A stretch of DNA of 64,000 bases from Paraburkholderia agricolaris (GCF_009455635.1 NZ_QPER01000001.1:1178001-1242000); one strand, 5' to 3'. Positions 21,321 to 31,040 are shown, counted from the stretch's first letter. Program-made: numbers and translations. The notes: generated by a model not told the origin, from the letters alone.

Positions 21321-22154
21321 CTACTGAACGGCGCTGGCGGCCTTTGAGGCGAAGCTGAACAGCGCGTCGAGCGTGGCATCGGGCTGCTCGGTCATCAATG
21401 CGTGGCCGGCTTCGAGCGTGACGGTGTCGACCGGTACGCCGGCTCGGGCGAGCGCGTCGGCGAGCGCTTTGGCCGCGCGCGGCGGCGTCATCGCATCGCG
21501 CCGGCCCACGATCAGTCGCGCCGGGCAGCGTACTTCAGTGGCGCGTGCGAGACCGTCCGCATAGCTGTTGCAGGCGGTGAAGTCGGTGTGGAACAACTGC
21601 GGCTCGCCGTTTGCCGAGACCCGCTCCATCAGCCGTTGATTCATGCCGTGCAGCCAGAAGCCCGGGCCGGGACACGACGGCTTGGCGGCGAGCGTGGAAT
21701 GCGACCATTGATTGACCATGCCGATTGCATCGGGCTCGCGATGCAGCGCGGCCTCGAGCAGGGCGTCCGAGACGGCCATCGGCACGGCGGTGGCGAGTAG
21801 CGCGAGATGCGTGGCGCGCGCCGCGTAGCGGCCGGCAAAGTCGAGGGCGATCAGTGAGCCCATGCTGTGACCGGCCACGAATGCGCGCTGTACGCCGGCG
21901 GCGTCGAGCAGGGCGGCCAGCCAGTCGGCCATGGCTGTCACGGTGGTGAGCGCCGGGCCGGCGCTGCGACAGTGGCCGGGCAGATCGACCGCCAGTACGC
22001 CGAAGCCATGGTGCGCGAAGTAACGTGTTTGCAATGCCCACACGCTATGGTCATGCTCGGCGCCGTGAATGAAGACCGCGGTCGGCAGGCTCGAGTCGAA
22101 TGGTTTGCCGCCGGTGTACACGTAGGCGGGCTTGCCTTGAACGGTGAGGATCAT
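21321..22154 (-). CDS. alpha/beta-hydrolase coupled to metY
   Basis: This 277-residue serine hydrolase has an oxyanion region VFIHGAEHDHSVW near residue 28, nucleophile elbow AGHSMGSL (Ser near 96), an acid in the VGRRDAMTPP loop and the catalytic His in LEAGHALMTEQP. The substrate is unknown. The ATG overlaps the metY stop (ATGA), so the two are translated from one message. That coupling hints at a role near homoserine ester or methionine metabolism, but nothing in the sequence proves it; it lacks homoserine acetyltransferase features. Confidence 0.85.
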   Translation of the reverse strand: MILTVQGKPAYVYTGGKPFDSSLPTAVFIHGAEHDHSVWALQTRYFAHHGFGVLAVDLPGHCRSAGPALTTVTAMADWLAALLDAAGVQRAFVAGHSMGSLIALDFAGRYAARATHLALLATAVPMAVSDALLEAALHREPDAIGMVNQWSHSTLAAKPSCPGPGFWLHGMNQRLMERVSANGEPQLFHTDFTACNSYADGLARATEVRCPARLIVGRRDAMTPPRAAKALADALARAGVPVDTVTLEAGHALMTEQPDATLDALFSFASKAASAVQ

Positions 22155-23581
22155 GCGGACTCCGGGCGGGGGGTGGCCGCATTGGCGGGCGGGGCCGATG
22201 GCTTGCCTTGAGCCGAAGCAACGGATGAACCGGCGGAACTGTTTTTTGCAGTACTGGACGGAGTGGATTGTCCGCTCGCAGTCGCGCTCGGGCCGCCCGC
22301 TTTCTGTGCGGCCTTCAGCGCCCGCTTGAGGTCATCGATCAGATCGTCGGGGTCTTCAAGACCGATCGATAGACGGATCGTGCCTTCGGCGATGCCGGCT
22401 GCGGCGAGCGCGGCAGCGTCCATGCGGAAATGCGTTGTCGATGCGGGGTGGATGACCAGTGAGCGCGCGTCGCCGACGTTCGCGAGATGCGAGAACAGCG
22501 AAAGCGCTTCGATGAAGCTGCGTCCTGCGGCGCGATCGCCGCGCAGATTGAAGCTGAATACCGCGCCCGCACCCCGTGGCAGCAAACGCTTCGCGAGCGC
22601 ATGGTCCGGATGCGACGGCAGTTCCGGGTAGGCTACGGCTTCGACGGCAGGGTGGGCGCACAGGAATTCGACTACCTTGCGCGTGTTCGCGACATGCCGC
22701 TCCATGCGTAGCGGCAGCGTCTCGATGCCTTGCAGCAGTTGCCACGCGGCCTGCGGATGCAGGCAGGCGCCGAAGTCGCGCAAGCCCTCGCGGCGCGCGC
22801 GCAGGAGGAACGGCGCGACGGTGCTTTCCTCGGCGAACACCATGCCGTGAAAGCCCTCGTACGGTTCGGTAAATTCGGGGAAACGTCCGGACGCGTTGAA
22901 GTCGAAAATGCCGCCGTCCACCAGTACGCCGCCGATCGTCGTGCCGTGGCCGCCGAGGAATTTGGTCGCCGAGTGATAGACGAAGTCGGCGCCATGCTCG
23001 AACGGCTTGAGCAGATACGGCGTGGTAAAGGTCGAATCGACCAGCAGCGGCACGCGGTGCTCATGGGCGAGTTGGGCCACCGCGGCAATATCGAGCACGT
23101 CGAGTCCCGGGTTGCCGAGCGTCTCGCCGAACAGCAGGCGTGTATTCGGGCGCAGCGCGGCGCGCCATGCGTCGAGGTCGCCCGGTTTGACGAAGGTCGT
23201 CTCGATGCCGAAGCGCCGCAACGTGTAGTGCAGCAGGTTGTGCGAGCCGCCGTACAGCGCGCTGGACGCGACGATATGGGCGCCGGCGCCCATCAGCGTG
23301 GCGATCGCCAGATGCAGCGCGGCCTGGCCGCTGGCCGTGCCGATCGCGCCCGCGCCGTTTTCCAGCGCGGCAACGCGCTCCTCGAACACGGCCACGGTCG
23401 GATTCGAGATGCGCGAATAGACGTGGCCGGCGCGCTCCATATTGAAGAGCGCCGCGGCGTGGTCCGAGTCGCGGAACGAAAACGAGGTAGTCTGGTAAAT
23501 CGGCGTGGCGCGCGCGCCGGTGGCTGGGTCGGGCGCTGCGCCGGCGTGCAGCGCAAGCGTGTCGAAACGGTTGGCGGACAT
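22151..23581 (-). CDS. metY: O-acetylhomoserine sulfhydrylase (PLP, Cys/Met metabolism family)
   Basis: This fold-type I PLP enzyme of the Cys/Met family is most like O-acetylhomoserine aminocarboxypropyltransferase, which makes homocysteine from O-acetylhomoserine and sulfide. The start MSANRFDTLALHAG at 23581 is the family start. Visible are YSRISNPTVAVFEERVAALE, TASGQAALHLAIATL, and the PLP lysine in YHSATKFLGGHGT near residue 210. The C-terminal half is RDFGACLHPQAAWQLLQGIETL and THFRMDAAALAAAGI. After about residue 430 comes a Ser/Ala/Pro-rich tail of some 45 residues not typical of the family. A tight hairpin sits just before the start codon. Confidence 0.85.
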   Translation of the reverse strand: MSANRFDTLALHAGAAPDPATGARATPIYQTTSFSFRDSDHAAALFNMERAGHVYSRISNPTVAVFEERVAALENGAGAIGTASGQAALHLAIATLMGAGAHIVASSALYGGSHNLLHYTLRRFGIETTFVKPGDLDAWRAALRPNTRLLFGETLGNPGLDVLDIAAVAQLAHEHRVPLLVDSTFTTPYLLKPFEHGADFVYHSATKFLGGHGTTIGGVLVDGGIFDFNASGRFPEFTEPYEGFHGMVFAEESTVAPFLLRARREGLRDFGACLHPQAAWQLLQGIETLPLRMERHVANTRKVVEFLCAHPAVEAVAYPELPSHPDHALAKRLLPRGAGAVFSFNLRGDRAAGRSFIEALSLFSHLANVGDARSLVIHPASTTHFRMDAAALAAAGIAEGTIRLSIGLEDPDDLIDDLKRALKAAQKAGGPSATASGQSTPSSTAKNSSAGSSVASAQGKPSAPPANAATPRPESA

Positions 23582-23589
23582 CCTGGGCG

Positions 23590-23611
23590 GCGAGGCCACG
23601 GGCGGCCTCGC
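23590..23611 (-). promoter_or_regulatory. 8-bp GC hairpin immediately upstream of metY start
   Basis: GCGAGGCC (23590-23597) and GGCCTCGC (23604-23611) form a perfect 8-bp stem with a 6-base loop. It ends 8 bases before the metY ATG, and no proper Shine-Dalgarno is visible in between. Such a stem in the 5' leader could limit initiation. Function is unproven. Confidence 0.35.
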
Positions 23612-23820
23612 GAAAGGTGAAAGTGGCGGCCATCCTATCACCGGCGTGAATCGCTTCAAGCGCGGTTTTCCCGATGCGCGCGCTTCGGACGGCACCGCAC
23701 AGAAGCTGCAAATGCCCGCTGCGCCTTGATGGGCGGGCCGCTTTCCTTTTATGGGCCTTTCCGCTAGGATCGAAAGTCAATCAGGCATTATCAGCTTAGC
23801 GGGCATCACGGAGACAGACC

Positions 23821-24285
23821 ATGCGAGTCAGCGACATTCTTAAAGTCAAAGGCAACACCCTTTTCACGGTTACGCCGGATACCACGCTGCACGACGCAGT
23901 CAATACCATGGCCGAGCACGATATCGGCTCGCTGGTCGTGATGGAGTACGGCGACCTCGTCGGCATGCTGACGTTTCGTGAAGTTATTCTGACCTTGAGC
24001 AAGCATCACGGCAGCCTCGGCACCTCCACGATCCGCAAGTTGATGGACGACCATCCGCTCACGTGCACGCCCGAAACGGACGTCAACGAGGTGCGTCGCA
24101 TGATGCTCGAGCATCACGTGCGCTATTTGCCGGTGCTGGAAAGTCGCACGCTGATGGGCGTGATCTCGTTTTACGACGTCGCGAAGGCAGTGGTCGAAGA
24201 GCAAGGCTTCGAAAATCGCATGCTTAAGGCCTACATTCGCGACTGGCCGGAAGAACAGCAGGAACAGCAATCGGCGCCGCGCTAA
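23821..24285 (+). CDS. tandem CBS-domain protein
   Basis: This 154-residue soluble protein consists of two CBS motifs (about residues 9-62 and 74-130), which typically bind adenosyl ligands such as AMP, ATP or SAM. The first has DTTLHDAVNTMAEHDIGSLVVME and GMLTFREVI; the second has DVNEVRRMMLEHHVRYLPVLE and GVISFYDVAKAVVEE. A GGAG precedes the ATG. It diverges from metY with about 240 bases between the starts and ends with a terminator at 24351-24377. The regulated partner is unknown. Confidence 0.9.
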   Translation: MRVSDILKVKGNTLFTVTPDTTLHDAVNTMAEHDIGSLVVMEYGDLVGMLTFREVILTLSKHHGSLGTSTIRKLMDDHPLTCTPETDVNEVRRMMLEHHVRYLPVLESRTLMGVISFYDVAKAVVEEQGFENRMLKAYIRDWPEEQQEQQSAPR

Positions 24286-24350
24286 TTAAAACGCGCGTTG
24301 GCTCACTGCGGCGCTCGCGCCGTTAGCGGGAGTGTGAAGATGCGGTCAAG

Positions 24351-24377
24351 GCGCGCGCGAAAGCGTGCGCTTTTTTT
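24351..24377 (+). terminator. intrinsic terminator after the CBS gene
   Basis: GCGCGCGC (24351-24358) pairs with GCGTGCGC (24363-24370), with one G-T wobble, around a stable GAAA tetraloop. It is followed directly by seven T residues (24371-24377), 66 bases past the stop. Confidence 0.85.
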
Positions 24378-24451
24378 GTGCCCCGCGCTTTCCCGGCCGA
24401 TTCCCCTTTTTTGTTTCCCTTTAGCCTGTTTTTAGCCCGTTCCCGAACTTC

Positions 24452-26389
24452 ATGAGCGATCGCCCAATACCTGCTGCCCGCCGTCCCGCCCGCTCTCACG
24501 AGTCACACGAGTCGCAGTTCCGCCTGCTCAGTCAACGCCGCTTCGCGCCGTTTTTCTGGACCCAGTTTCTCGGCGCAATGAACGACAACGTGTTCAAGAT
24601 CGGCTTCACGTCGCTAGTCACGTATCAGGCGGCGCGTTTTTCCGGCGTCGATCCGAAAACGGCCGCGTTCCTGATTTCGGCGATTTTCATCCTGCCGTTC
24701 GTGCTGCTGTCGGCGACCTCGGGCCAGATCGCGGACAAATACGACAAAGCGATGCTCACGCGTTTCGTCAAAAGCTTCGAAATCGTCGTGATGCTGATCG
24801 GCGGCGCGGGTTTCTTGCTGCATAGCGCACCGCTGCTGTATCTGTGCACGTTCCTGATGGGCGTCCATTCGACCGTGTTCGGGCCGGTCAAGTATTCGTA
24901 CCTGCCGCAGCACCTGTCGAAGTCGGAACTGGTCGGCGGTAACGGCATGGTCGAGATGGGCACCTTCGTCGCCATTCTGATCGGCACGATCGTCGGTGGC
25001 GTGGGTGCGGGTTTCGTCGAGCATGGCGCCGCGATGCTGGCCTGCGCATGCGTCGCGATTGCGCTGGTGGGGCGGCTGGTGTCGAACTTCGTGCCGGTTA
25101 CGGCGGCGCCGCAGCCCGATCTGCGCATCAACTGGAATCCGGTCAGCGAGACGTGGCGCAACCTGAAGCTCGCGCGCGAAAACCGGACGGTGTTTCTGAG
25201 CCTGCTGGGGATTTCCTGGCTGTGGTTCGTGGGCGCGACCTTTCTGTCCTCGTTTTTCAGCTTCGCGAAAAACGTGCTGTCCGCCAATCCGGACGTCGTG
25301 ACCGTGCTGCTCGGCACCTTCTCGATTGGCATCGGCATCGGCTCGCTGCTATGCGAAAAACTCTCCAAGCGGCGCATCGAAATCGGCCTTGTGCCGCTCG
25401 GCTCGATCGGCATGAGTGTGTTCGCGATCGATCTGTTCTTTGCGAGCCATGCGCTGCCGGCCGCCGGCCATCTGCTGAGCGTCGGCGAATTCCTCGTGCG
25501 GCCGGCCCATTGGCGCGTGCTGGCCGATCTGTTTCTGCTGGCCATGTTCGGCGGCTTCTATAGCGTGCCGCTTTATGCGCTGATCCAGAGCCGCAGCCAG
25601 CCGAGCCACCGCGCGCGCATCATCGCGGCGAACAATATTCTGAATTCGCTGTTCATGATCGTGTCGGCGTTGATGGCAATGGGGCTAACCGCGGCGGGTT
25701 TCAGTATTCCGGCGATTTTCCTCGTCACCGCGCTGCTGAACATTGTGGTCGCGACGTATATCTATTCGCTCGTGCCCGAGTTTCTGCTGCGCTTTATCGC
25801 CTGGGTGCTGGTGCACACGTTCTACCGGATTCGCCTGGTTCATGCCGAACGGATTCCGGAAGAGGGCGCGGCCGTGCTGGTGTGCAACCACGTGAGTTTC
25901 GTCGATGCGATCGTCATCATGGCCGAGAGCCCGCGGCCGATCCGCTTCGTGATGGACCATCAGATCTTCAAGTCGCCGTTCGCCGGCTGGGTGTTCCGCC
26001 ACGCGAAGGCGATTCCGATCGCGCCCGCCCATCAGGATCCGGCGCTGCTGGCGCGCGCTTATGAACGTTGTGCCGAGGCGCTGGCTGAGGGGGATCTGGT
26101 CTGCATTTTCCCCGAAGGCAAGCTGACGAAGACCGGCGAAATGAATCCATTCCGCCACGGCGTGACCGAGATCATCCGCCGCACGCCGGCGCCGGTGATA
26201 CCGATGGCGTTGCGCGGATTGTGGGGCAGCGTGTTTTCGCGCGCCAACGATGCGCGCTGGCCGCGACCGATCCAGAAGGGTGTGATGAGCCGGCTGACGC
26301 TGGCCGTGGGCGAGCCGATCGATCCGGCTGAGGCGACGCCGGAACTGCTGCAGCAGATCGTCAGCGAATTGCGCGGGGCGCGGAAGTAG
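24452..26389 (+). CDS. LplT-like MFS transporter fused to PlsC-type acyltransferase
   Basis: This is a 645-residue two-domain protein. Residues about 25-430 are a major facilitator related to lysophospholipid transporter LplT (FAPFFWTQFLGAMNDNVFKIGF, FGPVKYSYLPQHL). Residues about 440-645 are a 1-acyl-glycerol-phosphate acyltransferase domain with the HX4D motif NHVSFVDA, FPEGKLTKTG and VIPMALRGLWGS. It probably takes up or flips lysophospholipids and re-acylates them. E. coli splits the job between LplT and Aas; the AMP-binding acyl-ACP synthetase domain of Aas is absent here, so the acyl donor must come from elsewhere. Confidence 0.88.
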   Translation: MSDRPIPAARRPARSHESHESQFRLLSQRRFAPFFWTQFLGAMNDNVFKIGFTSLVTYQAARFSGVDPKTAAFLISAIFILPFVLLSATSGQIADKYDKAMLTRFVKSFEIVVMLIGGAGFLLHSAPLLYLCTFLMGVHSTVFGPVKYSYLPQHLSKSELVGGNGMVEMGTFVAILIGTIVGGVGAGFVEHGAAMLACACVAIALVGRLVSNFVPVTAAPQPDLRINWNPVSETWRNLKLARENRTVFLSLLGISWLWFVGATFLSSFFSFAKNVLSANPDVVTVLLGTFSIGIGIGSLLCEKLSKRRIEIGLVPLGSIGMSVFAIDLFFASHALPAAGHLLSVGEFLVRPAHWRVLADLFLLAMFGGFYSVPLYALIQSRSQPSHRARIIAANNILNSLFMIVSALMAMGLTAAGFSIPAIFLVTALLNIVVATYIYSLVPEFLLRFIAWVLVHTFYRIRLVHAERIPEEGAAVLVCNHVSFVDAIVIMAESPRPIRFVMDHQIFKSPFAGWVFRHAKAIPIAPAHQDPALLARAYERCAEALAEGDLVCIFPEGKLTKTGEMNPFRHGVTEIIRRTPAPVIPMALRGLWGSVFSRANDARWPRPIQKGVMSRLTLAVGEPIDPAEATPELLQQIVSELRGARK

Positions 26390-26509
26390 CGCCAGCGGGT
26401 AACGGCTTGCCGATCGGGCCCGGAGCCCATCGGCTGTCGCGTACCGCGGCCTTGGCGGCATCAAGGCTGGCATAATAGTGTTTTCCCCGCATTTCTTTGG
26501 ACGACGCCC

Positions 26510-27610
26510 ATGTCCGGCAACACGCTCGGTACGCTTTTCACTGTCACGACCTTCGGCGAATCGCACGGCCCCGCTATCGGCTGCGTGATCGACGGCTGCC
26601 CGCCGGGCATGGCGCTTAACGAAGCCGACATCCAGTTCGAACTCGACCGCCGCAAGCCGGGCACGTCGCGCCACGTCACGCAGCGCCAGGAAGAGGACAA
26701 GGTCGAGATCCTGTCGGGCGTGTTCGAAGGCCAGACCACCGGCGCGCCGATCGCACTGCTGATTCGCAATACGGACCAGCGCAGCAAGGATTACGGCAAT
26801 ATCGCGGACACTTTCCGTCCCGGTCACGCTGATTACACCTACTGGCAGAAATACGGCATTCGCGACTATCGCGGCGGCGGCCGGTCGTCGGCCCGTCTGA
26901 CTGCGCCTACGGTGGCGGCTGGTGCCGTTGCGAAGAAATGGCTGCGTGAGAAATTCGGGACCGAGATTCGCGGCTACATGGCGGCGCTCGGCGAGATCGA
27001 CGTGCCGTTCGTCGACTGGGTCCATGTGCGCGAGAATCCGTTCTTCGTGCCGAATGCGCAGATCGTGCCGGAACTCGAAACCTACATGGACGCACTGCGT
27101 AAAGATGGCGATTCCATTGGCGCACGCATCAATGTCGTGGCTTCCGGCGTGCCGGTTGGGCTTGGCGAGCCGCTGTTCGACCGTCTCGACGCGGACATCG
27201 CGCACGCCATGATGGGCATCAATGCGGTGAAGGGCGTCGAGATCGGCGCGGGCTTCGCCAGCGTCGCGCAACGCGGTTCGGTGCATGGCGACGAATTGAC
27301 GCCGGAAGGCTTCGTCGGCAACCACGCGGGCGGCGTGCTCGGCGGTATTTCGACCGGGCAGGACATCACGGTGTCCATCGCGATCAAGCCGACTTCGAGC
27401 ATCCGCACGCCGCGCCGTTCTATCGACAAGGCAGGGCAGCCGGCCGTCGTCGAAACGTTCGGGCGCCATGACCCGTGCGTCGGCATTCGCGCTACGCCGA
27501 TCGCCGAATCCATGCTCGCGCTGGTATTGATCGACCACGCGCTGCGTCACCGTGCGCAATGCGGCGATGTCGCCGTCAGCACGCCGAAGATCGCCGCGAG
27601 CGCGCCGTAA
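26510..27610 (+). CDS. aroC: chorismate synthase
   Basis: This FMN-dependent enzyme converts 5-enolpyruvylshikimate-3-phosphate to chorismate, the last common step of aromatic amino acid synthesis. The 366 residues match the family. [20 protein letters not shown] (signature 1, His17-type base) is followed by [38 protein letters not shown] and [20 protein letters not shown] (signature 3). There is no strong ribosome site at the ATG. It has its own position, 120 bases after the acyltransferase fusion gene. Confidence 0.96.
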   Translation: MSGNTLGTLFTVTTFGESHGPAIGCVIDGCPPGMALNEADIQFELDRRKPGTSRHVTQRQEEDKVEILSGVFEGQTTGAPIALLIRNTDQRSKDYGNIADTFRPGHADYTYWQKYGIRDYRGGGRSSARLTAPTVAAGAVAKKWLREKFGTEIRGYMAALGEIDVPFVDWVHVRENPFFVPNAQIVPELETYMDALRKDGDSIGARINVVASGVPVGLGEPLFDRLDADIAHAMMGINAVKGVEIGAGFASVAQRGSVHGDELTPEGFVGNHAGGVLGGISTGQDITVSIAIKPTSSIRTPRRSIDKAGQPAVVETFGRHDPCVGIRATPIAESMLALVLIDHALRHRAQCGDVAVSTPKIAASAP

Positions 27611-27655
27611 AGGGCGCGTTTCGAGCGTCCTCGTAGTGCGCGCGGCATCGTTTTA

Positions 27656-29131
27656 ATGACCGATCCGAACATCGAGCCGGCAAATAGCCAACTCGCGGAT
27701 TTGCGTGCCCGCGCTGCCGCGCCGCAAGCCGGCGCAGCCGATTGCCTCGCGTTCGGGCAAACATTGTTGCAACACGCCGCTCGCGACAAAGGCAGCCAGC
27801 ACGAAGCGCTTGCAGCGCTCGTACGGGCCTATCAGCTTGATCCCTCCTGCGAACCCACATTGCTTCACACGATTGCGCAAACGGCGTTCATCGTGCGCGA
27901 TTGGGCACTCGTCGACTCTGCCACTACGCTGCTTCTCGAACGGAACGCCGAAGACGCCAACGCGTTGATCTGGCGTGCCGCCGCCGTGCAACAACGCAAC
28001 GACTTCGACACGGCCGAGCACCTGCTGCGCGAAGCGGTGCGCGTCGCGCCCGGTAATCCGGTGGCACTTCACAAACTTGCGTTGTGCATCAAGGAGCAGG
28101 CGCGTTTCGAGGAAGCGGAAGCCTTGCTCAGGCAGGTGTTGGAGTTGTCGCCGGATAACGTGCATGCGCTATTCGATCTGTCGGAGCTCGAAATCCGCAC
28201 CGGGCGTTTCGCCGAAGGCTGGGCGCATTACGAATCACGCGTCGCGTTCGGTGACGATTTGAATAATGCGCAGCATGCGCTTGCTGCAATCAGCGCACAT
28301 TGGCAGGGCGAATCGCTGCAAGGCAAAACGCTGGTGGTGTACGGCGAGCAAGGCAACGGCGACTGTCTCTGGGCGGTGCGCTTTCTGCCGCTGCTGGCAG
28401 AGCGGGCGCGCCGTGAGGGCGGTCGCGTGATTTTCGGTCACGACGGGCCGTTGCGGCATCTATTCGAACGAATGCTGCCTGCCGATTTGCGGCTCGAAAC
28501 GAGCCTCGAGACCGAGCCTGATTTTCATTGCGGGTTGATGAGCTTGCCGTTGCAGCTTGGCGTCTTCGATGTCAAAGGGTGGGGTGCGCCGTATCTGAGT
28601 GCCGAGCCCACGCGTGTGCAGGTTTGGCACGAGCGGGTTGATGCGCACACGGCGCGCAAACCGGGTAATCGCAAAGTCGGTCTGGTGTGGAACGGCAATC
28701 CTGACCATGTCCGCGACAGGCGGCGCTCGGTGCCCGTCGAACAACTCGAGCCGTTATTGAGCGTGCCCGGTGTGACCTGGTTTGCCTTGTCGCCTGGGCG
28801 CAGCGAGACGGTTGCGCAGTGGCGGGCCCAAGGTCACGATGTCGCCGATTTGACCCATCATTTTCAGTCCGGATTCGATGACGTCGCTGCTTTGCTGGCG
28901 AATCTGGATCTGGTTGTCACGATCGATAGCGGGCCGGCGCATCTGGCGGGCGCACTTGGCGTGCCGACCTGTCTGATGATCGATCATGTGTCGGCATGGT
29001 TCTGGGGCGACGAATCGCGCACCACGGCCTGGTACGATTTTATTGAGATCTTCCGGCAGCCTGAGATTGGCGCGTGGGCGCCGGTGCTAGCCAAGGTGCG
29101 GGAGCGGATTGAAATGATGCGGGGCGTCTGA
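27656..29131 (+). CDS. TPR protein with C-terminal glycosyltransferase-like domain
   Basis: This 491-residue protein has tetratricopeptide-like helices in residues about 45-200 (ALIWRAAAVQQRNDFDTAEHLLREA, NVHALFDLSELEIRTGRFAEG). The C-terminal half resembles GT-B glycosyltransferases of the heptosyltransferase/ADP-heptose type, with GLVWNGNPDH and the nucleotide-sugar loop VTIDSGPAHLAGALGVPT. No signal peptide is present. It may glycosylate protein or surface components, but the acceptor is unknown. It starts 45 bases after aroC and could share its transcript. Confidence 0.75.
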   Translation: MTDPNIEPANSQLADLRARAAAPQAGAADCLAFGQTLLQHAARDKGSQHEALAALVRAYQLDPSCEPTLLHTIAQTAFIVRDWALVDSATTLLLERNAEDANALIWRAAAVQQRNDFDTAEHLLREAVRVAPGNPVALHKLALCIKEQARFEEAEALLRQVLELSPDNVHALFDLSELEIRTGRFAEGWAHYESRVAFGDDLNNAQHALAAISAHWQGESLQGKTLVVYGEQGNGDCLWAVRFLPLLAERARREGGRVIFGHDGPLRHLFERMLPADLRLETSLETEPDFHCGLMSLPLQLGVFDVKGWGAPYLSAEPTRVQVWHERVDAHTARKPGNRKVGLVWNGNPDHVRDRRRSVPVEQLEPLLSVPGVTWFALSPGRSETVAQWRAQGHDVADLTHHFQSGFDDVAALLANLDLVVTIDSGPAHLAGALGVPTCLMIDHVSAWFWGDESRTTAWYDFIEIFRQPEIGAWAPVLAKVRERIEMMRGV

Positions 29132-29277
29132 GTTTTCGGCTTTGCGGCGGCATTGGGGCTGGCATTGACAGTAAGTCTGCCCTGGACGCCTTCTTGTTCT
29201 TTACCGACTCAGAACGGTTGATGCAGACCGTGCACGGGCAGACCAACAAGCTCCGCGCACGGCAAATCAACTCCGGA

Positions 29278-30951
29278 TCACATGTTCGGATAGTTCGGAC
29301 CACCGCCACCTTCAGGCGTCACCCAGACGATGTTCTGGGTCGGGTCCTTGATATCGCAGGTCTTGCAGTGCACGCAGTTCTGCGCGTTGATCACGAGCCG
29401 CTCGCTGCCGTCGTCGTTCTTCACGAACTCATAGACTGCGGCCGGGCAGTAGCGCGATTCCGGACCGGCATAGGTCTGCCAGTTCACATTCACCGGCACC
29501 GAAGGGTCTTTCAGCGTCAGGTGAGCCGGCTGGTTCTCTTCATGATTCGTGTTCGAAATGAACACCGACGAGAGCCGGTCGAACGTCAGCTTGCCATCCG
29601 GCTTCGGATAGACAATCTGCTTGCACTGCGATGCGGGTTTGAGCATCTCGTGATCGGAATGCTGGTGATGCAGCGTCCACGGCACATTGCCGCCCAGCAG
29701 CTTCTGCTCGATGCCGACCATCAGCGTACCGAGGTACAGGCCCTTGCTCATCCACTGCTTGAAGTTGCGCGCGCGATGCAGTTCCGTGTGCAGCCACGAA
29801 GTCTTGAACGACTCCGGATAGGCCGTCAATTCATCGCTGGTGCGGCCAGCCTGCACGGCCTCAAATGCGGCATCGGCGGCCAGCATGCCGGTCTTGATCG
29901 CCGCATGCGAGCCCTTGATCCGCGATGCGTTCAGGAAGCCCGCATCGTCGCCGACCAGCGCGCCGCCCGGGAACACCAGCTTCGGCAACGACATCAGGCC
30001 GCCTGCGGTGATGGCCCGTGCGCCGTACGACACCCGCTTGCCGCCTTCCAGAATCGCGCGGATGGCCGGATGCGTCTTGTAGCGCTGGAATTCCTCGAAC
30101 GGCGACAGGTACGGATTCGTGTAGCCGAGGCCGACCACGAAGCCCACCACCACCTGGTTGTTGTCCATGTGATAGAGGAACGAGCCGCCGTACGTGTCGT
30201 TCTCCAGCGGCCAGCCGGCGGTGTGCATCACCAGACCCGGCTTGTGCTTCGCCGGATCGATTTCCCACAGTTCCTTGATGCCGATCCCGTAGACCTGCGG
30301 ATCGACGCCTTCGCGCAGCTTGAATTTGTCGTTCAACTGGCGGCCCAGGTGCCCACGCGCGCCTTCGCAGAACAGCGTGTACTTGGCGTGCAACTCCATG
30401 CCGAGCTGGAAGTTCTCGGTCGGCTCGCCATCCTTGCCGATGCCCAGATTGCCGGTGGCGACACCTTTGACCGAGCCGTCGTCGTTATACAGAATCTCGG
30501 CGGCGGGAAAGCCCGGGAAAATCTCGACGCCGAGCGCCTCGGCCTGCTGACCCAGCCAGCGCGTGACGTTCGCGAGGCTCACCACGTAGTTGCCGTGGTT
30601 CTTGAAGTTGTCCGGCAGCGCCCAGACCGGCACGCTCTTCGAACCGGTTTCGGTCAGGAACAGGAACTTGTCTTCGGTCACGTCCACCGTCAGTGGTGCG
30701 CCTTTTTCTTTCCAGTCAGGGATCAGTTCGGTGATCGCGCGCGGATCCATCACCGCGCCCGACAGGATATGAGCCCCGATCTCCGAGCCTTTTTCCAGTA
30801 CGCACACGCCAATCTCGACGCCTTTCCCAGCCGCCAGCTGCTTCAGGCGGATCGCCGCGGACAGGCCAGCCGGGCCGCCGCCGACGATCACGACGTCGTA
30901 TTCCATCGACTCGCGTGGTCCGTATTGCTCAATGAGGCTTGCGGGGGTCAT
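29278..30951 (-). CDS. electron transfer flavoprotein-ubiquinone oxidoreductase
   Basis: ETF-QO passes electrons from ETF (fatty acid and amino acid beta-oxidation) to ubiquinone at the inner membrane. The 557 residues show the FAD dinucleotide motif VVIVGGGPAGLSAAIRLKQL (residue 20), the EKGSEIGAHILSGAV segment, the central GLGYTNPYLSPFEEFQRYK, and the C-terminal 4Fe-4S ligands CPAAVYEFV and CVHCKTCDIKDP. It ends GGGGPNYPNM as in homologues. A GAGGAG lies 5 bases before the ATG. It is divergent from the SDR gene across a promoter region holding a 16-bp palindrome. Confidence 0.95.
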   Translation of the reverse strand: MTPASLIEQYGPRESMEYDVVIVGGGPAGLSAAIRLKQLAAGKGVEIGVCVLEKGSEIGAHILSGAVMDPRAITELIPDWKEKGAPLTVDVTEDKFLFLTETGSKSVPVWALPDNFKNHGNYVVSLANVTRWLGQQAEALGVEIFPGFPAAEILYNDDGSVKGVATGNLGIGKDGEPTENFQLGMELHAKYTLFCEGARGHLGRQLNDKFKLREGVDPQVYGIGIKELWEIDPAKHKPGLVMHTAGWPLENDTYGGSFLYHMDNNQVVVGFVVGLGYTNPYLSPFEEFQRYKTHPAIRAILEGGKRVSYGARAITAGGLMSLPKLVFPGGALVGDDAGFLNASRIKGSHAAIKTGMLAADAAFEAVQAGRTSDELTAYPESFKTSWLHTELHRARNFKQWMSKGLYLGTLMVGIEQKLLGGNVPWTLHHQHSDHEMLKPASQCKQIVYPKPDGKLTFDRLSSVFISNTNHEENQPAHLTLKDPSVPVNVNWQTYAGPESRYCPAAVYEFVKNDDGSERLVINAQNCVHCKTCDIKDPTQNIVWVTPEGGGGPNYPNM

Positions 30952-31040
30952 TGATGCTCCTCTTCTTACCGTTAGAATGCTTTTTTCGGGATCGTATTGT
31001 GGGCGATGGTCTCCGCCACTGCAACCCGATCAACGGAGAT

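Noticed and set aside
29194..30954. Very long + strand open frame opposite ETF-QO
   Set aside because: Antisense frame of a well-identified gene; composition typical of GC-rich mirror frames.
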